DNA of 64,000 bases from Thermohalobaculum sp963700775 (GTDB lineage: Bacteria; Pseudomonadota; Alphaproteobacteria; Rhodobacterales; Rhodobacteraceae). The translations under genes were made by a program, and so were the position numbers. The stretch is from positions 434,001-498,000 of the forward strand of contig CAVOYU010000001.1 in NCBI GenBank assembly GCA_963700775.1. Direction: 5' to 3'. This document shows, one piece after another, positions 27,818-38,006 of this stretch. The notes beneath the pieces are model-generated. The model searched no databases, had not been told where the DNA came from, and saw only the letters and a program-made list of their open reading frames with translations. Numbering within the stretch: position 1 is the first letter of the stretch; each line of letters opens with the position of its first letter.

Positions 27818-28765
27818 ATGCAATACCCGACCCCCGCCCAGGCCTCCGACAGCCACCCCGGCGACGCCACGACCCCCGATCACGCCGCCCCCGTCCCGAT
27901 CCGGCTGGTGCCGCTGGCCGAGATCGACGCCGCCGCCCTGCCCCGCGACCGCGAGGCGCTGGAGGACGAGGCGCTGGCCGAGCTCCGCCACTCGATCGCC
28001 GCCGGCGGCCTGCGCATGCCCGTCGAGCTCTGGCGACTCTCCGAGCCGCGCGGGGCGCACCGCTACGGCCTGATCTCGGGGCTGCGCCGGCTCAGCGTCT
28101 TCCGCTCGATGCACGAGCTCACCGGCGAGTCGCGCTGGGCGGCGATCCCGGCGCTGATCCGGGCGCCGGCGAGCTATGCCGCCGCGCTCTCGGCCATGGT
28201 CGAGGAGAACGAGATCCGCTGCCAGCTCTCGCCCTGGGAGCGCGGCCGCATCGCCTGGCTCGCCCAGCGCCAGGAGATCTTCCCGACCGTCGAGGCGGCG
28301 GTCCTCGGCCTCTACCCCTCAGCGGCCCGCCAGAAGCGCAACCGGCTGCATGCGGTGGCGCGGCTCGCCGAGGAGCTGGACGGCTTCCTGACCGCGCCCG
28401 AGCGGCTGACCGAGCGCCAGTGCCTGCGCATCGAATCCGCGCTCCGCGCCGGATATGGCAGCATCATCCGGGTGGCGCTGACCGAGTCGCGCAGCGCCGA
28501 GCCCGAGACCCAGTGGCAGCTCCTGCTCCCGATCCTCGCCGAGGCCGAGAGCCAGCCCCCGGAGGCGCCGGCCAACCCGCTTGCCGGCGGCGCCTCCCCG
28601 CGCTCCGGCCGCCCGCGCCGGATGCTGAAGCCCCGCGAGACCCTGACGATACGCCGCGAGATGACACGGGACGGCTGGTGCCTCCACTTCACCGGCCGCC
28701 ACGCCACCAGCGCGCTGCTGGACGAGGTGTTCGACGAGATCGAGCGGCTGCTGGGGCCGGAGTGA
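27818..28765 (+). CDS. ParB/Spo0J N-terminal-domain protein, orphan
   Basis: 315 residues. The ParB-N domain (about 28-125) has LVPLAEIDAA, ELRHSIAAGGLRMPVELW, YGLISGLRRLSVFR and VEENEIRCQLSPWERG. The HTH part follows at about 150-215. There is no parA, parS or replication gene nearby, so it is probably not a plasmid partition protein. Orphan ParB-like proteins can be CTP-dependent DNA-binding regulators or nucleoid-associated proteins. The C-terminal third is Pro/Ala rich with a new domain (TRDGWCLHFTGRHAT). Confidence 0.75.
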   Translation: MQYPTPAQASDSHPGDATTPDHAAPVPIRLVPLAEIDAAALPRDREALEDEALAELRHSIAAGGLRMPVELWRLSEPRGAHRYGLISGLRRLSVFRSMHELTGESRWAAIPALIRAPASYAAALSAMVEENEIRCQLSPWERGRIAWLAQRQEIFPTVEAAVLGLYPSAARQKRNRLHAVARLAEELDGFLTAPERLTERQCLRIESALRAGYGSIIRVALTESRSAEPETQWQLLLPILAEAESQPPEAPANPLAGGASPRSGRPRRMLKPRETLTIRREMTRDGWCLHFTGRHATSALLDEVFDEIERLLGPE

Positions 28766-28982
28766 GGGGGGTGGAGACGAGCTTGTTTCCGCGGAAATGC
28801 GCGCCACGGCGAACAATCGTTGAGCGGCGGTTTCATGCCCGAAACCGGACTATCCCGCAGACGACCGCGCGCGCGCACGGTCGACCGACTTCGGAGACTG
28901 CTGACCGGCCGGTGGCCGCGATCATCGGTCGCTGGACTTCGCCCCGGCCCGGGAGACCCGCGGAGACCTGCGCGAGGCCTGG

Positions 28983-29654
28983 CTACCGCGGCTCGCGCAG
29001 CATCGGGAACATCGGCGGTGAGTCGCCCGATCGGATCTCTCCCAGCACCCGGAAACCGTGGCGCTCATAGAATTGCCGGTTGGTGGGGCTGGTGGCTTCG
29101 AGATAGGCCAGCTGCTGATCGCGGTCGCAAACCGTCAGCCCGTGCCGCATCAATCGCGTTCCGTGTCCCCGCCCCTGATGCACCGGGTCAACCCCGATCA
29201 GGGGAATGTACCAGTGGGGTTCGGGGGGGTGAAATCCGGCCATCTGCTCGAACAGGAACAGCACCTCGCTAAGCTTCGGCTCGGACATGTTCCGCTCGAA
29301 GAGTTCCCCAATCGGCCCGTCGTCCGGCTGGACGCCGGGAGGCAACCACTGTGCGACACCGACGAAATCGCCGATGACATAGGCGGTGCCATGCTCGAAC
29401 GACTTGCCGCCGAACAGCGTCACCAGTGGCATGAATGTACTTATGAACTGAAGCGGGTCGGCCCAGGCCCAGCGCGCCGCCGGATCGGCGCTGAAGGCCA
29501 TGGTCATCGCCGCTTCGAACCGGCCCCTGTCGCATCGGGTAACCGAGCGGATTTCCGGCGCGTCGTCCGGGGCCTTCCCGCAGGCCCCGGAACCGTGGCC
29601 GGGGGAGATCAAGTTGACGGACGGCGATCGGGCGGCGATGGAGATGTCTGTCAT
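28983..29654 (-). CDS. GNAT-family N-acetyltransferase
   Basis: 223 residues. The acetyl-CoA loop is visible in the motif VDPVHQGRGHGTRLM, followed by LEATSPTNRQFYERHGFRVLGE near the C-terminus, both typical of GNAT enzymes. The first half has FSADPAARWAWADP, seen in a broad uncharacterised GNAT subgroup. Substrate unknown. The start at 29654 follows AGGAGG by 5 bases; an upstream ATG at 29678 is less likely. It is divergent from a winged-helix regulator and could be its target. Confidence 0.8.
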   Translation of the reverse strand: MTDISIAARSPSVNLISPGHGSGACGKAPDDAPEIRSVTRCDRGRFEAAMTMAFSADPAARWAWADPLQFISTFMPLVTLFGGKSFEHGTAYVIGDFVGVAQWLPPGVQPDDGPIGELFERNMSEPKLSEVLFLFEQMAGFHPPEPHWYIPLIGVDPVHQGRGHGTRLMRHGLTVCDRDQQLAYLEATSPTNRQFYERHGFRVLGEIRSGDSPPMFPMLREPR

Positions 29655-29797
29655 GGCGTCCTCCTGTGGGGTGAGCATGACGCCGCTTCCCGCTCAGGTC
29701 CTTGGTTCGGACCTGAAAAGTCCTGAATCGGGCTGAAGTTGGCCTACAAGGAGGTTTGGGAGTATCCTGCCTCCGCCGTAGGAGAGGTTCCTGGCGA

Positions 29798-31288
29798 ATG
29801 GACTGGGAGTTTGGGAACTACCGGCTGCAGCGCGCCAGTCGCCTGCTCATCGGGCCCGAGGGGCCTGTGGAGCTGTCGGCGCCATCCTTTGAAATTATCG
29901 ATATCCTGCTGAGCAGGGCCGACGAGGTGGTCGGCAAGGGCGATCTGCTCGACAGCGTCTGGCCGGGCCGGGTGGTGGAGGACAACACCCTCCAGGTTCA
30001 CGTCTCCGCACTTCGCAAGACACTCCCGGCCGGGACGATCGTGACGGTGCATGGCCGGGGCTACAAATATGCCGGACCCAGGCCTTTCGCGGCGACACCG
30101 GAACTTCACGAGACGCGCAGGCCATCGATTGCGGTGCTGCCGTTCGACAACATGAGCGGTGATCCGGGACAGGACTATTTCAGCGACGGCATGACCGACG
30201 ACATCATCGCCGAACTCAGCAAGTTCAAGGAGTTCCTGGTCATTGCCCGCAACTCCTCCTTCCGGTTCCGCGGCAGGGCGAATGACCTGGCCGAGTTGGC
30301 AAGGAAGCTCGGCGTCCAGTACGTCGTCGAAGGCAGCGTGCGGAAGGTCGGCAACCGGATCCGGGTAAGCGCCCGGCTGATCGATGCCGCCTCGGCGGCC
30401 CATGTCTGGGCCGAGCACTACGATCGCGAGCTCGACGACATCTTCGCCATCCAGGACGAAGTCACCCAGATGATCACGGCGCGGTTGGCCCGGCAGGCAA
30501 GGACTGCAATCGCCTCGCGCACCAGGGGCCGTCCGACCGGCAGCATGTCGGCCTATGAGAGCTACCTCCGAGCGCTGCAGCTGGCCCGCGCGTACGACAC
30601 GGTGATCCAGGCGGAGCCGTATTTGCAGAAGGCCGTCGAACTGGACCCCGAATTTGCGAGCGCGCGCGCCATGCTGAGTTTCGTTCAATCGATCAGATTC
30701 TTCTGGTCATACGATCCCGGACACCTTGAGTCCGGGCTTCAGATCGCAAGGGCCGCGCTGCAGCTCGACCCCGAGGAAGCGTACGCGCATCTCGCAAGCG
30801 GGTTCGCCCTCATGTACCTGCGCCGGATCCGGGAGGCCGAACCAAGCCTCGACCGCGCCGTGGCCTTGAACCCGAACGATCCGTTCATCCTCAGCATTCG
30901 GGCCCTTCTGCTCAGTTTCGTCGGCAGGTTCGATGCAGCGCTCGTTGAACTGGACCACGCTCGACGACGAGACCCGTTCGCGGTGGGATGGTTCGAGGAT
31001 TTCCACGGCATCATCCTGACGGGAGCCGGGCGCTACCGCGAGGCGCTCGCCTGCTACACCAGGATGGCCACGATGCCAGCATGGTCGCTTGTCTACGTGA
31101 CCATCTGCCAGGCCGAGCTGGGCGAAACGCAGCAGGCCGCAGCCGCCCTCGCGAGACTGAAGGCAGGCTATTCTCGCTCTCCCGGCATGACCATCGACGC
31201 CATTATCCAGGAGGAAGTCTTTTACCACGACCCCGCCACGCTCGATCGGTTCCGGGCGACCCTCCGGCGCATCGAACAGGAAGGATGA
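29798..31288 (+). CDS. Winged-helix (OmpR-type)/TolB-like/TPR regulator
   Basis: 496 residues. Residues 1-100 form an OmpR/PhoB-type winged helix (FEIIDILLSRADEVVGKGDLLDSVWPGRVVEDNTLQVHVSALRK, split at the turn). A TolB-like domain follows with SIAVLPFDNMSGD and YFSDGMTDDI. Five or so TPR helices end the protein. This architecture is known from CadC/adenylate-cyclase-associated regulators in alphaproteobacteria. There is no transmembrane helix, so it is a cytosolic regulator. The start at 29798 has GGAGAGG 10 bases upstream. An alternative TTG start at 29756 is abutted by AAGGAGG. It is divergent from the GNAT gene. Confidence 0.8.
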   Translation: MDWEFGNYRLQRASRLLIGPEGPVELSAPSFEIIDILLSRADEVVGKGDLLDSVWPGRVVEDNTLQVHVSALRKTLPAGTIVTVHGRGYKYAGPRPFAATPELHETRRPSIAVLPFDNMSGDPGQDYFSDGMTDDIIAELSKFKEFLVIARNSSFRFRGRANDLAELARKLGVQYVVEGSVRKVGNRIRVSARLIDAASAAHVWAEHYDRELDDIFAIQDEVTQMITARLARQARTAIASRTRGRPTGSMSAYESYLRALQLARAYDTVIQAEPYLQKAVELDPEFASARAMLSFVQSIRFFWSYDPGHLESGLQIARAALQLDPEEAYAHLASGFALMYLRRIREAEPSLDRAVALNPNDPFILSIRALLLSFVGRFDAALVELDHARRRDPFAVGWFEDFHGIILTGAGRYREALACYTRMATMPAWSLVYVTICQAELGETQQAAAALARLKAGYSRSPGMTIDAIIQEEVFYHDPATLDRFRATLRRIEQEG

Positions 31289-31414
31289 ACATGGCTGCGG
31301 CTGCTGCCCGCCACGACGGCGCCCACCGGTCGGCACCGCAAGCGAGACCCGCCGCCAAACCAACCGCTTGCCCCATACCCGCACGCCGAGGCGCCGCGCA
31401 CGCGCCGCCGGAGC

Positions 31415-32665
31415 CTATTCCGCCGGCGCGCCGGCCGGTCCGCCCGGGGACTCGCAGGCCTCCAGAACGCAAGGCCGCCGGATCGCCGCCGCCCGGTCCT
31501 TGTCGCTCATCAGCACCGGCGGCCTGTCCGACCAGGCCCTTCCGCTCATCATCAGCTTGTAGCCGTAGTCGTAGAGCGCGCTCATGTAGCCCGGATCGAA
31601 CAGGCCCGGATTCTGAAGCTCGAACTCCTCGCCCATCCAGGTCGCGTTGAACTCCGCCCCCCTGAGATCGGCGGATACGTAGGCGGTGAGGAGGTCGGCG
31701 ACCCCCTGCACCTTCAGCAGCGTCCCGATCGAGCGGCCGGCGATGCTGAACAGCTGCCGCTTCACGATCCTGGGCTCCGGCGCGATCCGGCCGTTCCGGA
31801 CGACGTAGATCACCTGGCGCCCGCCCCCCAGGCCGCGCGCGGCGGCCACCGAGCCCATCTCGACCTGCCAGTTCGAGAGCACCGTGGCGACCGAGACGAC
31901 GCTGCCGTCGACATGGAGTTCGTCGAACCTCCGGCCGCCCGCCTCGACATCGAACAGGACCGGGGGGAAGGCGACCGGGATCGACGCGGAGGCGAGCAGG
32001 GCGTCGCGAAAGATGTCGAGCCTGCCGGGAGCCCGGCTGTCCGCGATCGCCCCAAGATCCCAGATCATGGCCCGCTCGGCGTCGAGATTTGCCGTCTGGA
32101 CGACGAGGCGGCGGCCCCGTCGGTGTTCCCGCGCGATGTCGTCCAGCATCTTGTCGTCCACGAAGTGCGCGATCAGGTCGGCCAGCGGCGAGGTGTCGGC
32201 AACCGACGCATTGGGCAGGATGCCGAAGATGCCGCGGATCTTGAAGATCTGCTCGCGCTCGAATCCGCCGTACATCTGCCTCAAATCGTCGTCGTAGTCC
32301 GGCCCCAGGAAGGCGAACGGGGCCGCGAGCGCGCCGGTGCTGACCCCGGTCACGACGGTGAACTCCGGTCTGGTTCCCAGTTCCGTCCAGGCGTTGAGCA
32401 GCCCGGCCCCGAAGGCGCCGTTGTCCGCGCCGCCGGAAAGGGCCAGCATGCTGACGTCCCTCCCGACTCCCGAGGCGTCGCGCTGACGGGCCATCTCTGT
32501 CAACACCTGGTCGAGATTTGCCGGCGCAGCGTCCGCCCAGTAGCGGGCCCCCGGAATGCCCGGAATGACGGCATCGTGCTGCAGCTCCAGCGGAACCGGG
32601 TTGCGCGGCGGGGCGGCGCAGGCCGCGAGCACGAGCGAGGCGGCGGTGAGGATGATGAAGCGCAT
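31415..32665 (-). CDS. Patatin-like phospholipase lipoprotein
   Basis: 416 residues. A lipoprotein signal peptide ends LAAC (Cys16). The patatin fold follows: oxyanion loop SGGADNGAFGAG (77-88), nucleophile Ser109 in GVSTG, and catalytic Asp in HVDGSV. Patatin-type enzymes cleave acyl chains from phospholipids. As a lipoprotein this one acts in the periplasm or at the outer membrane. It converges with the regulator gene to the left. Confidence 0.85.
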   Translation of the reverse strand: MRFIILTAASLVLAACAAPPRNPVPLELQHDAVIPGIPGARYWADAAPANLDQVLTEMARQRDASGVGRDVSMLALSGGADNGAFGAGLLNAWTELGTRPEFTVVTGVSTGALAAPFAFLGPDYDDDLRQMYGGFEREQIFKIRGIFGILPNASVADTSPLADLIAHFVDDKMLDDIAREHRRGRRLVVQTANLDAERAMIWDLGAIADSRAPGRLDIFRDALLASASIPVAFPPVLFDVEAGGRRFDELHVDGSVVSVATVLSNWQVEMGSVAAARGLGGGRQVIYVVRNGRIAPEPRIVKRQLFSIAGRSIGTLLKVQGVADLLTAYVSADLRGAEFNATWMGEEFELQNPGLFDPGYMSALYDYGYKLMMSGRAWSDRPPVLMSDKDRAAAIRRPCVLEACESPGGPAGAPAE

Positions 32666-32812
32666 GGCCGGTTGAGCTCAGATCATGATCGGGATGTGGA
32701 CGCCGGGCGGCCCAAACCAATGGTTCCGGGGTGCATTCTGGTTCATGGCGGGCCCCGGGTCCATCGGCATGATGCGTGCGGGCGCCGGGGCCGGCCATCC
32801 GCGGCGCGCGCC

Positions 32813-33184
32813 CTACTCCCCGTCGCTGTTGAAGATCGACACGGTGACCTTCCAGCCGCCGTCCGGCTGGCGATTCAGGATATTGACGAACTTGCCCTTC
32901 TCGGTCGGGTTCGCGCCCTCGACGGCGAACTTGCCGATCTCGTAGGCCATGTCGCCCTCGACGCCGTACTCCACCAGTTCGTTGCTGTGGGAGCCGCCGC
33001 TGTCCTGGTCCATCCGCGACCGGTAGGCGTCCTCGAACGCCTTCCGGCCCCGCATCATCGGCTGGCCGGGCGGCAGCAGGGCGACATCCTCGGTGAAGAA
33101 CGCGGCGCAGCCGGCGGCGTCGCCCCGGTTGAAGGCGTCGTTATAGGCCGCGTGGAAGTCCAGCAGCATCTTCTTCCTCTCCAT
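32813..33184 (-). CDS. SnoaL/DUF4440-like NTF2-fold protein
   Basis: 123 residues of the cone-shaped NTF2-like fold: AYNDAFNRGDAAGCAAFFTEDVALLPPGQP and the conserved WKVTVSIFN end. Such proteins bind small hydrophobic ligands, and some are isomerases. The ligand is not evident. The start at 33184 has AAAGGA about 7 bases upstream; the open frame to 33301 lacks family similarity. Confidence 0.7.
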   Translation of the reverse strand: MERKKMLLDFHAAYNDAFNRGDAAGCAAFFTEDVALLPPGQPMMRGRKAFEDAYRSRMDQDSGGSHSNELVEYGVEGDMAYEIGKFAVEGANPTEKGKFVNILNRQPDGGWKVTVSIFNSDGE

Positions 33185-33650
33185 GACGTCGTCCTTTCCG
33201 TGATCGTGTCGGCAACCCGTCGCGACCGCATCCTGCCACGCCGGGTCGGTTTTTGGGACCCTCCGATGCACGCCGCGCCGCGCGCCGGAAGGTGCCTCCA
33301 CGTCACCCGGCGGGAGGCGACCGGGCCGCCGCCGGACGAGGTGTCCGGCGCGACCGGGCGGGTGTTGGGGCGGGGAATCGGAGAGGAGCTTGCCTCCGCC
33401 AGAATGTGCGTTGCGGCGAATTGCCGTTGAATGACCAGTAAATACGGGGAATCAGACCATCTCGCAGAAGACCGTGAGTGCGTACGCCTGCCCCTGGCTG
33501 TGAAAAGACGCGTGAGCGGGAGATCCTCCGGTGGCAATGTGAGATTCTCACCGACGTGCCATTTCTGTCTCATTTTGATAAAGTTCGGTTGGTCCTGCTG
33601 CAAATCACTGCACCGGACCGACAACAAGATGACGAGAGAGGGGGAAGGAA
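33185..33650. other. Intergenic region upstream of the DUF1326 operon
   Basis: 466 bases with no credible gene. The right 120 bases are less GC-rich and should hold the promoter of the DUF1326 operon, with the partly paired TTGGTCC/GGACCGA hairpin at about 33590-33624. The left part is the upstream region of the NTF2-like gene. Confidence 0.5.
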
Positions 33651-34271
33651 ATGACTGCAACTCCATGGACCATCGAAGGCCAGTACGTGGAAACCTGCAA
33701 CTGCGCTTTCGTCTGTCCCTGCATCACGTCGAATCTCGCGGACATGCCGACCGAAGGCGACTGCAAGGCCGCCATCGCCATGCGGATCGAGAAGGGCCAG
33801 AAGGATGGTGTGAGCCTTGACGGGCTCTCGTTCATCGTCCTGCTGCACTCGCCTGCCGCGATGATCGACGGCAACATCAAGGTCGGGTTGATCGTCGACG
33901 AGAAGGCTGACGACGCCCAGACCGAGGCGATCACGGCGATCGCGACCGGCGCCGCCGGCGGGCCGATGTCGCATCTCGCGCCGCTGGTGGGCGAGATGGC
34001 AGGCGTCGAGAAGTGCGCGATCAGCATCACCGGCGAAGGCATGACCTTTGGCGCCAAGGCCGGCAGTCTGGTCGATCAGGCTGTTGCCGGCATCCCGAGC
34101 ATGGCCGACGCGACGGTTCCGCTCGCGCTCGACAACACCGGCCATCCCGCGAATGCCCGGCTAGCCCTGGCCAAGGCGACGCGAAGTGTCTTCAATGTCT
34201 TCGGGATCTCATGGAATGACAGCACGGGTTCTCGCAACGGCCATTTCGCACCGTTCGCCTGGTCCAACTAG
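33651..34271 (+). CDS. DUF1326 protein, operon copy 1
   Basis: 206 residues. A tight Cys cluster lies at Cys16, 18, 22 and 24 (CNCAFVCPC), followed by a beta-rich domain. A second DUF1326 gene closes the operon with Cys at exactly the same positions, so these residues are likely metal ligands or redox-active. No signal peptide is present. A ribosome site GAGGGGGAAGG precedes the start. The operon partner is a Met-rich DUF2182 membrane protein, pointing to metal handling. Function is not established. Confidence 0.75.
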   Translation: MTATPWTIEGQYVETCNCAFVCPCITSNLADMPTEGDCKAAIAMRIEKGQKDGVSLDGLSFIVLLHSPAAMIDGNIKVGLIVDEKADDAQTEAITAIATGAAGGPMSHLAPLVGEMAGVEKCAISITGEGMTFGAKAGSLVDQAVAGIPSMADATVPLALDNTGHPANARLALAKATRSVFNVFGISWNDSTGSRNGHFAPFAWSN

Positions 34272-34364
34272 GCAGTGATCCGCTGGTCCCGGCGGTCGCC
34301 CCGACGCAGTGCGGGCAGACGACCGGACCATGTTGAGATCTGCTCCGTCCGAACAGGTGCATCA

Positions 34365-35261
34365 ATGCGCGCTGAGACCCCCATGCCGACGCCTGTCGAA
34401 AGTGTCCTGCGGCGAGACCGGACAATCTCGATCGCCGCACTTGTCTTGATCATGTTGCTGAGCTGGGCCTATGTGCTGGGCGGGGCGGGGATGGGCATGT
34501 CGGCCTTCGACATGTCCTCGCTGCCGATGGCGCTGGGCCAGGCGGCCGGACAGCCGATGGCGATGTCTGGCGGGGCGACGGATGGCATGACGGGCGCCAT
34601 GCAGACGATGGCGATGCCGGTCGGCTGGAGCCCCGGCTACTTCGTGCTGATGTTCTTCATGTGGTGGATCATGATGGTCGCCATGATGCTGCCGAGCGCG
34701 GCGCCGACGGTGCTGCTCTATGCGGTCGTCAACCGCAAGGCCGAGGCGCAGAAGGGCGGGCAGGCCAGCCCCTGGAGCGTGGCTGCCTTCACCGCCGGCT
34801 ACCTGGTCGCCTGGGCTTCGTTCAGCGTCGTGGCCGCTTCGCTGCAATGGGCGTTCGAGCGGGCCGGGCTTCTCTCGCCGATGATGCTGAACAGCACCAG
34901 CATGTCCCTTGCCGGGGGCATCCTGATCGTCGCGGGGCTCTATCAGCTCACGCCGCTGAAGCGCGCCTGCCTGAAGCATTGCCGAGGGCCGATCCAGTTC
35001 CTCTCGCAGCATTGGCGCCCCGGCGTGCAAGGCGCGTTCAGGATGGGCCTGCACCATGGCGCCTATTGTCTGGGATGCTGCTGGGGGCTGATGGCGATCC
35101 TGTTCTTCGGCGGGATCATGAATCTCTACTGGATCATCGGCCTGGCGCTGGTGGTCCTGATCGAGAAGCTGGCGCCGTTCGGGTACCGCGTCGGCCAGGC
35201 TCTGGGCGTGGCCCTGCTCGCCTGGGGTGGCTGGTTCCTGGTGGCCGCGGCGACCGCCTGA
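34365..35261 (+). CDS. DUF2182 integral membrane protein
   Basis: 298 residues and six or so hydrophobic helices. A Met-rich stretch at about 37-100 runs through GMGMSAFDMSSLPMAL, GQPMAM and GAMQTMAMP into MFFMWWIMMVAMMLPSA. The later ACLKHC and YCLGCCWG motifs hold Cys near membrane helices. The family is described as a predicted metal-binding membrane protein. The Met and Cys distribution would suit copper or another soft metal, which is inference. It lies about 90 bases after the first DUF1326 gene and 40 before the second. The start at 34365 is weakly supported. Confidence 0.75.
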   Translation: MRAETPMPTPVESVLRRDRTISIAALVLIMLLSWAYVLGGAGMGMSAFDMSSLPMALGQAAGQPMAMSGGATDGMTGAMQTMAMPVGWSPGYFVLMFFMWWIMMVAMMLPSAAPTVLLYAVVNRKAEAQKGGQASPWSVAAFTAGYLVAWASFSVVAASLQWAFERAGLLSPMMLNSTSMSLAGGILIVAGLYQLTPLKRACLKHCRGPIQFLSQHWRPGVQGAFRMGLHHGAYCLGCCWGLMAILFFGGIMNLYWIIGLALVVLIEKLAPFGYRVGQALGVALLAWGGWFLVAAATA

Positions 35262-35300
35262 TGCCTGTCGACGATCGATGACGACAAGGAGAGACCTGCC

Positions 35301-35960
35301 ATGGCTTATGTGGACAGGATGATCCGGACCAAGCAGATCGGAACCTGTAGCTGCGATTACGGTTGCCCCTGCGAGTTCAATGCTCGGCCCACGCGGCTGC
35401 CCTGCGAGGGTGTTATGGCGATGGAGATCACCGAGGGCCACTTCGGCAAGGTCCAGCTCGACGGGCTGCGCGTCGCCGGCGTCTATCGTTGGCCAGGCCC
35501 GGTACACGAGGGTAACGGGACATGGTGGTCGGTGGTCGACCGCAGGGCGACCCGGGAGCAGGTCGACGCGCTGTTCACGATCCTCGGCGGCAAGGAGCAG
35601 GAGCCGACGACAGGTTTCGCCATTTATGCCTCGACGATCGCCAACGAGCCGGAACCGGTTATTGCCAACATCGCGTTCGAGTTCGACCTCGAGGCGCGCC
35701 GCGGCCGGTTCTCGGTCGAGAACGTGCTGGAGGCGGACGTCGACCCGATCAGGAACCCGGTGACCGGCGAGGAGCACCACATCGCGATCCGCCCCCATCG
35801 CGGCTTCGAGTTCAGAGAGGCCGAGATGGCGAGCGCGTCCTTCTGGAGCCAAGGTGAGCTGCAGCAGAAGCACGACGGCCGCTTCGCGGCGCTGAGCTTC
35901 GTAAGCTACGGACCCCATGGGATCATCGCCGAGGAAAGCTTCCCGAACCGAAGCGCCTGA
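35301..35960 (+). CDS. DUF1326 protein, operon copy 2
   Basis: 219 residues. The Cys cluster CSCDYGCPC again falls on residues 16, 18, 22 and 24. The remainder is a beta-rich domain with low identity to copy 1, so the two probably have distinct partners. An AAGGAGAG ribosome site lies 8 bases upstream. With the DUF2182 gene it forms a compact three-gene unit transcribed to the right. Function unknown. Confidence 0.75.
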   Translation: MAYVDRMIRTKQIGTCSCDYGCPCEFNARPTRLPCEGVMAMEITEGHFGKVQLDGLRVAGVYRWPGPVHEGNGTWWSVVDRRATREQVDALFTILGGKEQEPTTGFAIYASTIANEPEPVIANIAFEFDLEARRGRFSVENVLEADVDPIRNPVTGEEHHIAIRPHRGFEFREAEMASASFWSQGELQQKHDGRFAALSFVSYGPHGIIAEESFPNRSA

Positions 35961-36459
35961 GGGCTACCGCACGCCGGAACTTCGGATTGACACGGGCACC
36001 GTCGATGCGCCCGGCCATCCTGACCGTGATGGCGTAAGCGGGATCTTGGGTTGCCACGACTCGGGACGGCATGCGTCTGAAGGTCAATCATTCGGCGCAT
36101 TGCAGGCGGCGCTGTGTGTGGCGCTCTACGACCAGGGTTGGCAAGAGCACGCGCTCGCCTTGCCTATGTCGCCGGCCAGGAACGATCGCGATTCCGTACG
36201 CTGGCGGAGACTGCGGCGAGCGAAGGGTTTCCGGCCGCGGTGGCGGCCCGCAGGGCGCGCATTCATGCGCACCATACCCCCGCCACCCCTGTCCCATTCT
36301 GGCACATGTCCTGAATTTCCCGGCAAAACCAAACCCTTGATCCCCCGTCCGCGCGCGGACACTCCGCGCACGCCCGCACCGACGCCCGCACCGACACCCG
36401 CGCCGACAGCCCCCTCGTCCCCTCTCCCGCCCCCGGAACCGACCTGCTAACCTCCCCCA
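35961..36459. other. Intergenic region before dinB
   Basis: 499 bases with no credible gene. At about 36372-36410 a 12-base unit CGCCCGCACCGA is repeated imperfectly three or four times, close to dinB. No terminator with a T run was seen. Open frames on both strands are high-GC shadows. Confidence 0.5.
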
Positions 36460-37707
<1,248 letters not shown>

Positions 37708-37773
37708 GCGAAATGGCGGGTAGCAGAATTGCCACAGTTCGTGGCCTCATTGCACAGGCGCGCCACAGCGCGA

Positions 37774-37802
37774 TTGAACTTGCTGCGCCGCACACTTAAT
37801 CT
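37774..37802 (+). promoter_or_regulatory. Sigma-70-type promoter of the candidate sRNA
   Basis: A -35 element TTGAAC at 37774-37779 is followed after exactly 17 bases by a -10 element TAATCT at 37797-37802. Transcription should start near 37809. Both boxes are close to consensus and stand out in this GC-rich region. Confidence 0.6.
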
Positions 37803-37808
37803 TCCGCC

Positions 37809-37887
37809 TTAGCGATACCCTGTATCGTAGCCCTTCTTGGGCGTTTCCTCCCTTAGACTTGGGCCGGGTCATCCCGGCCTTTTTTTT
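37809..37887 (+). ncRNA. Candidate small regulatory RNA of about 79 nt
   Basis: A good promoter ends just before it and a strong terminator ends it. Between them are hairpin 1 (CGATAC-CCT-GTATCG, 37813-37827), hairpin 2 (GCCC-TTCTT-GGGC, 37830-37842) and an unpaired pyrimidine stretch GTTTCCTCCCTTAGACTT (37843-37860) that contains CCTCCC, complementary to ribosome-binding sites. This layout resembles anti-Shine-Dalgarno sRNAs of alphaproteobacteria, but no known family was recognised. It could instead be a processed 3' end of the dinB transcript. Confidence 0.55.
37862..37887 (+). terminator. Rho-independent terminator of the candidate sRNA
   Basis: GGCCGGG-TCAT-CCCGGCC is a perfect 7-bp stem with a 4-base loop followed by eight T. 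It is the only such GC stem plus T run noticed in the window. Confidence 0.9.
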
Positions 37888-38006
37888 GGCCTGATTTTCT
37901 CGATGCGCCGGATGTTCCCGGACCGTCCGGTCACGCCGCGCGCCGCACGTCGGCAGCCGCCCCGCCTGCACCCTCCGGCGCCGCCAAGCGGTCACTCGCC
38001 AAGCGG

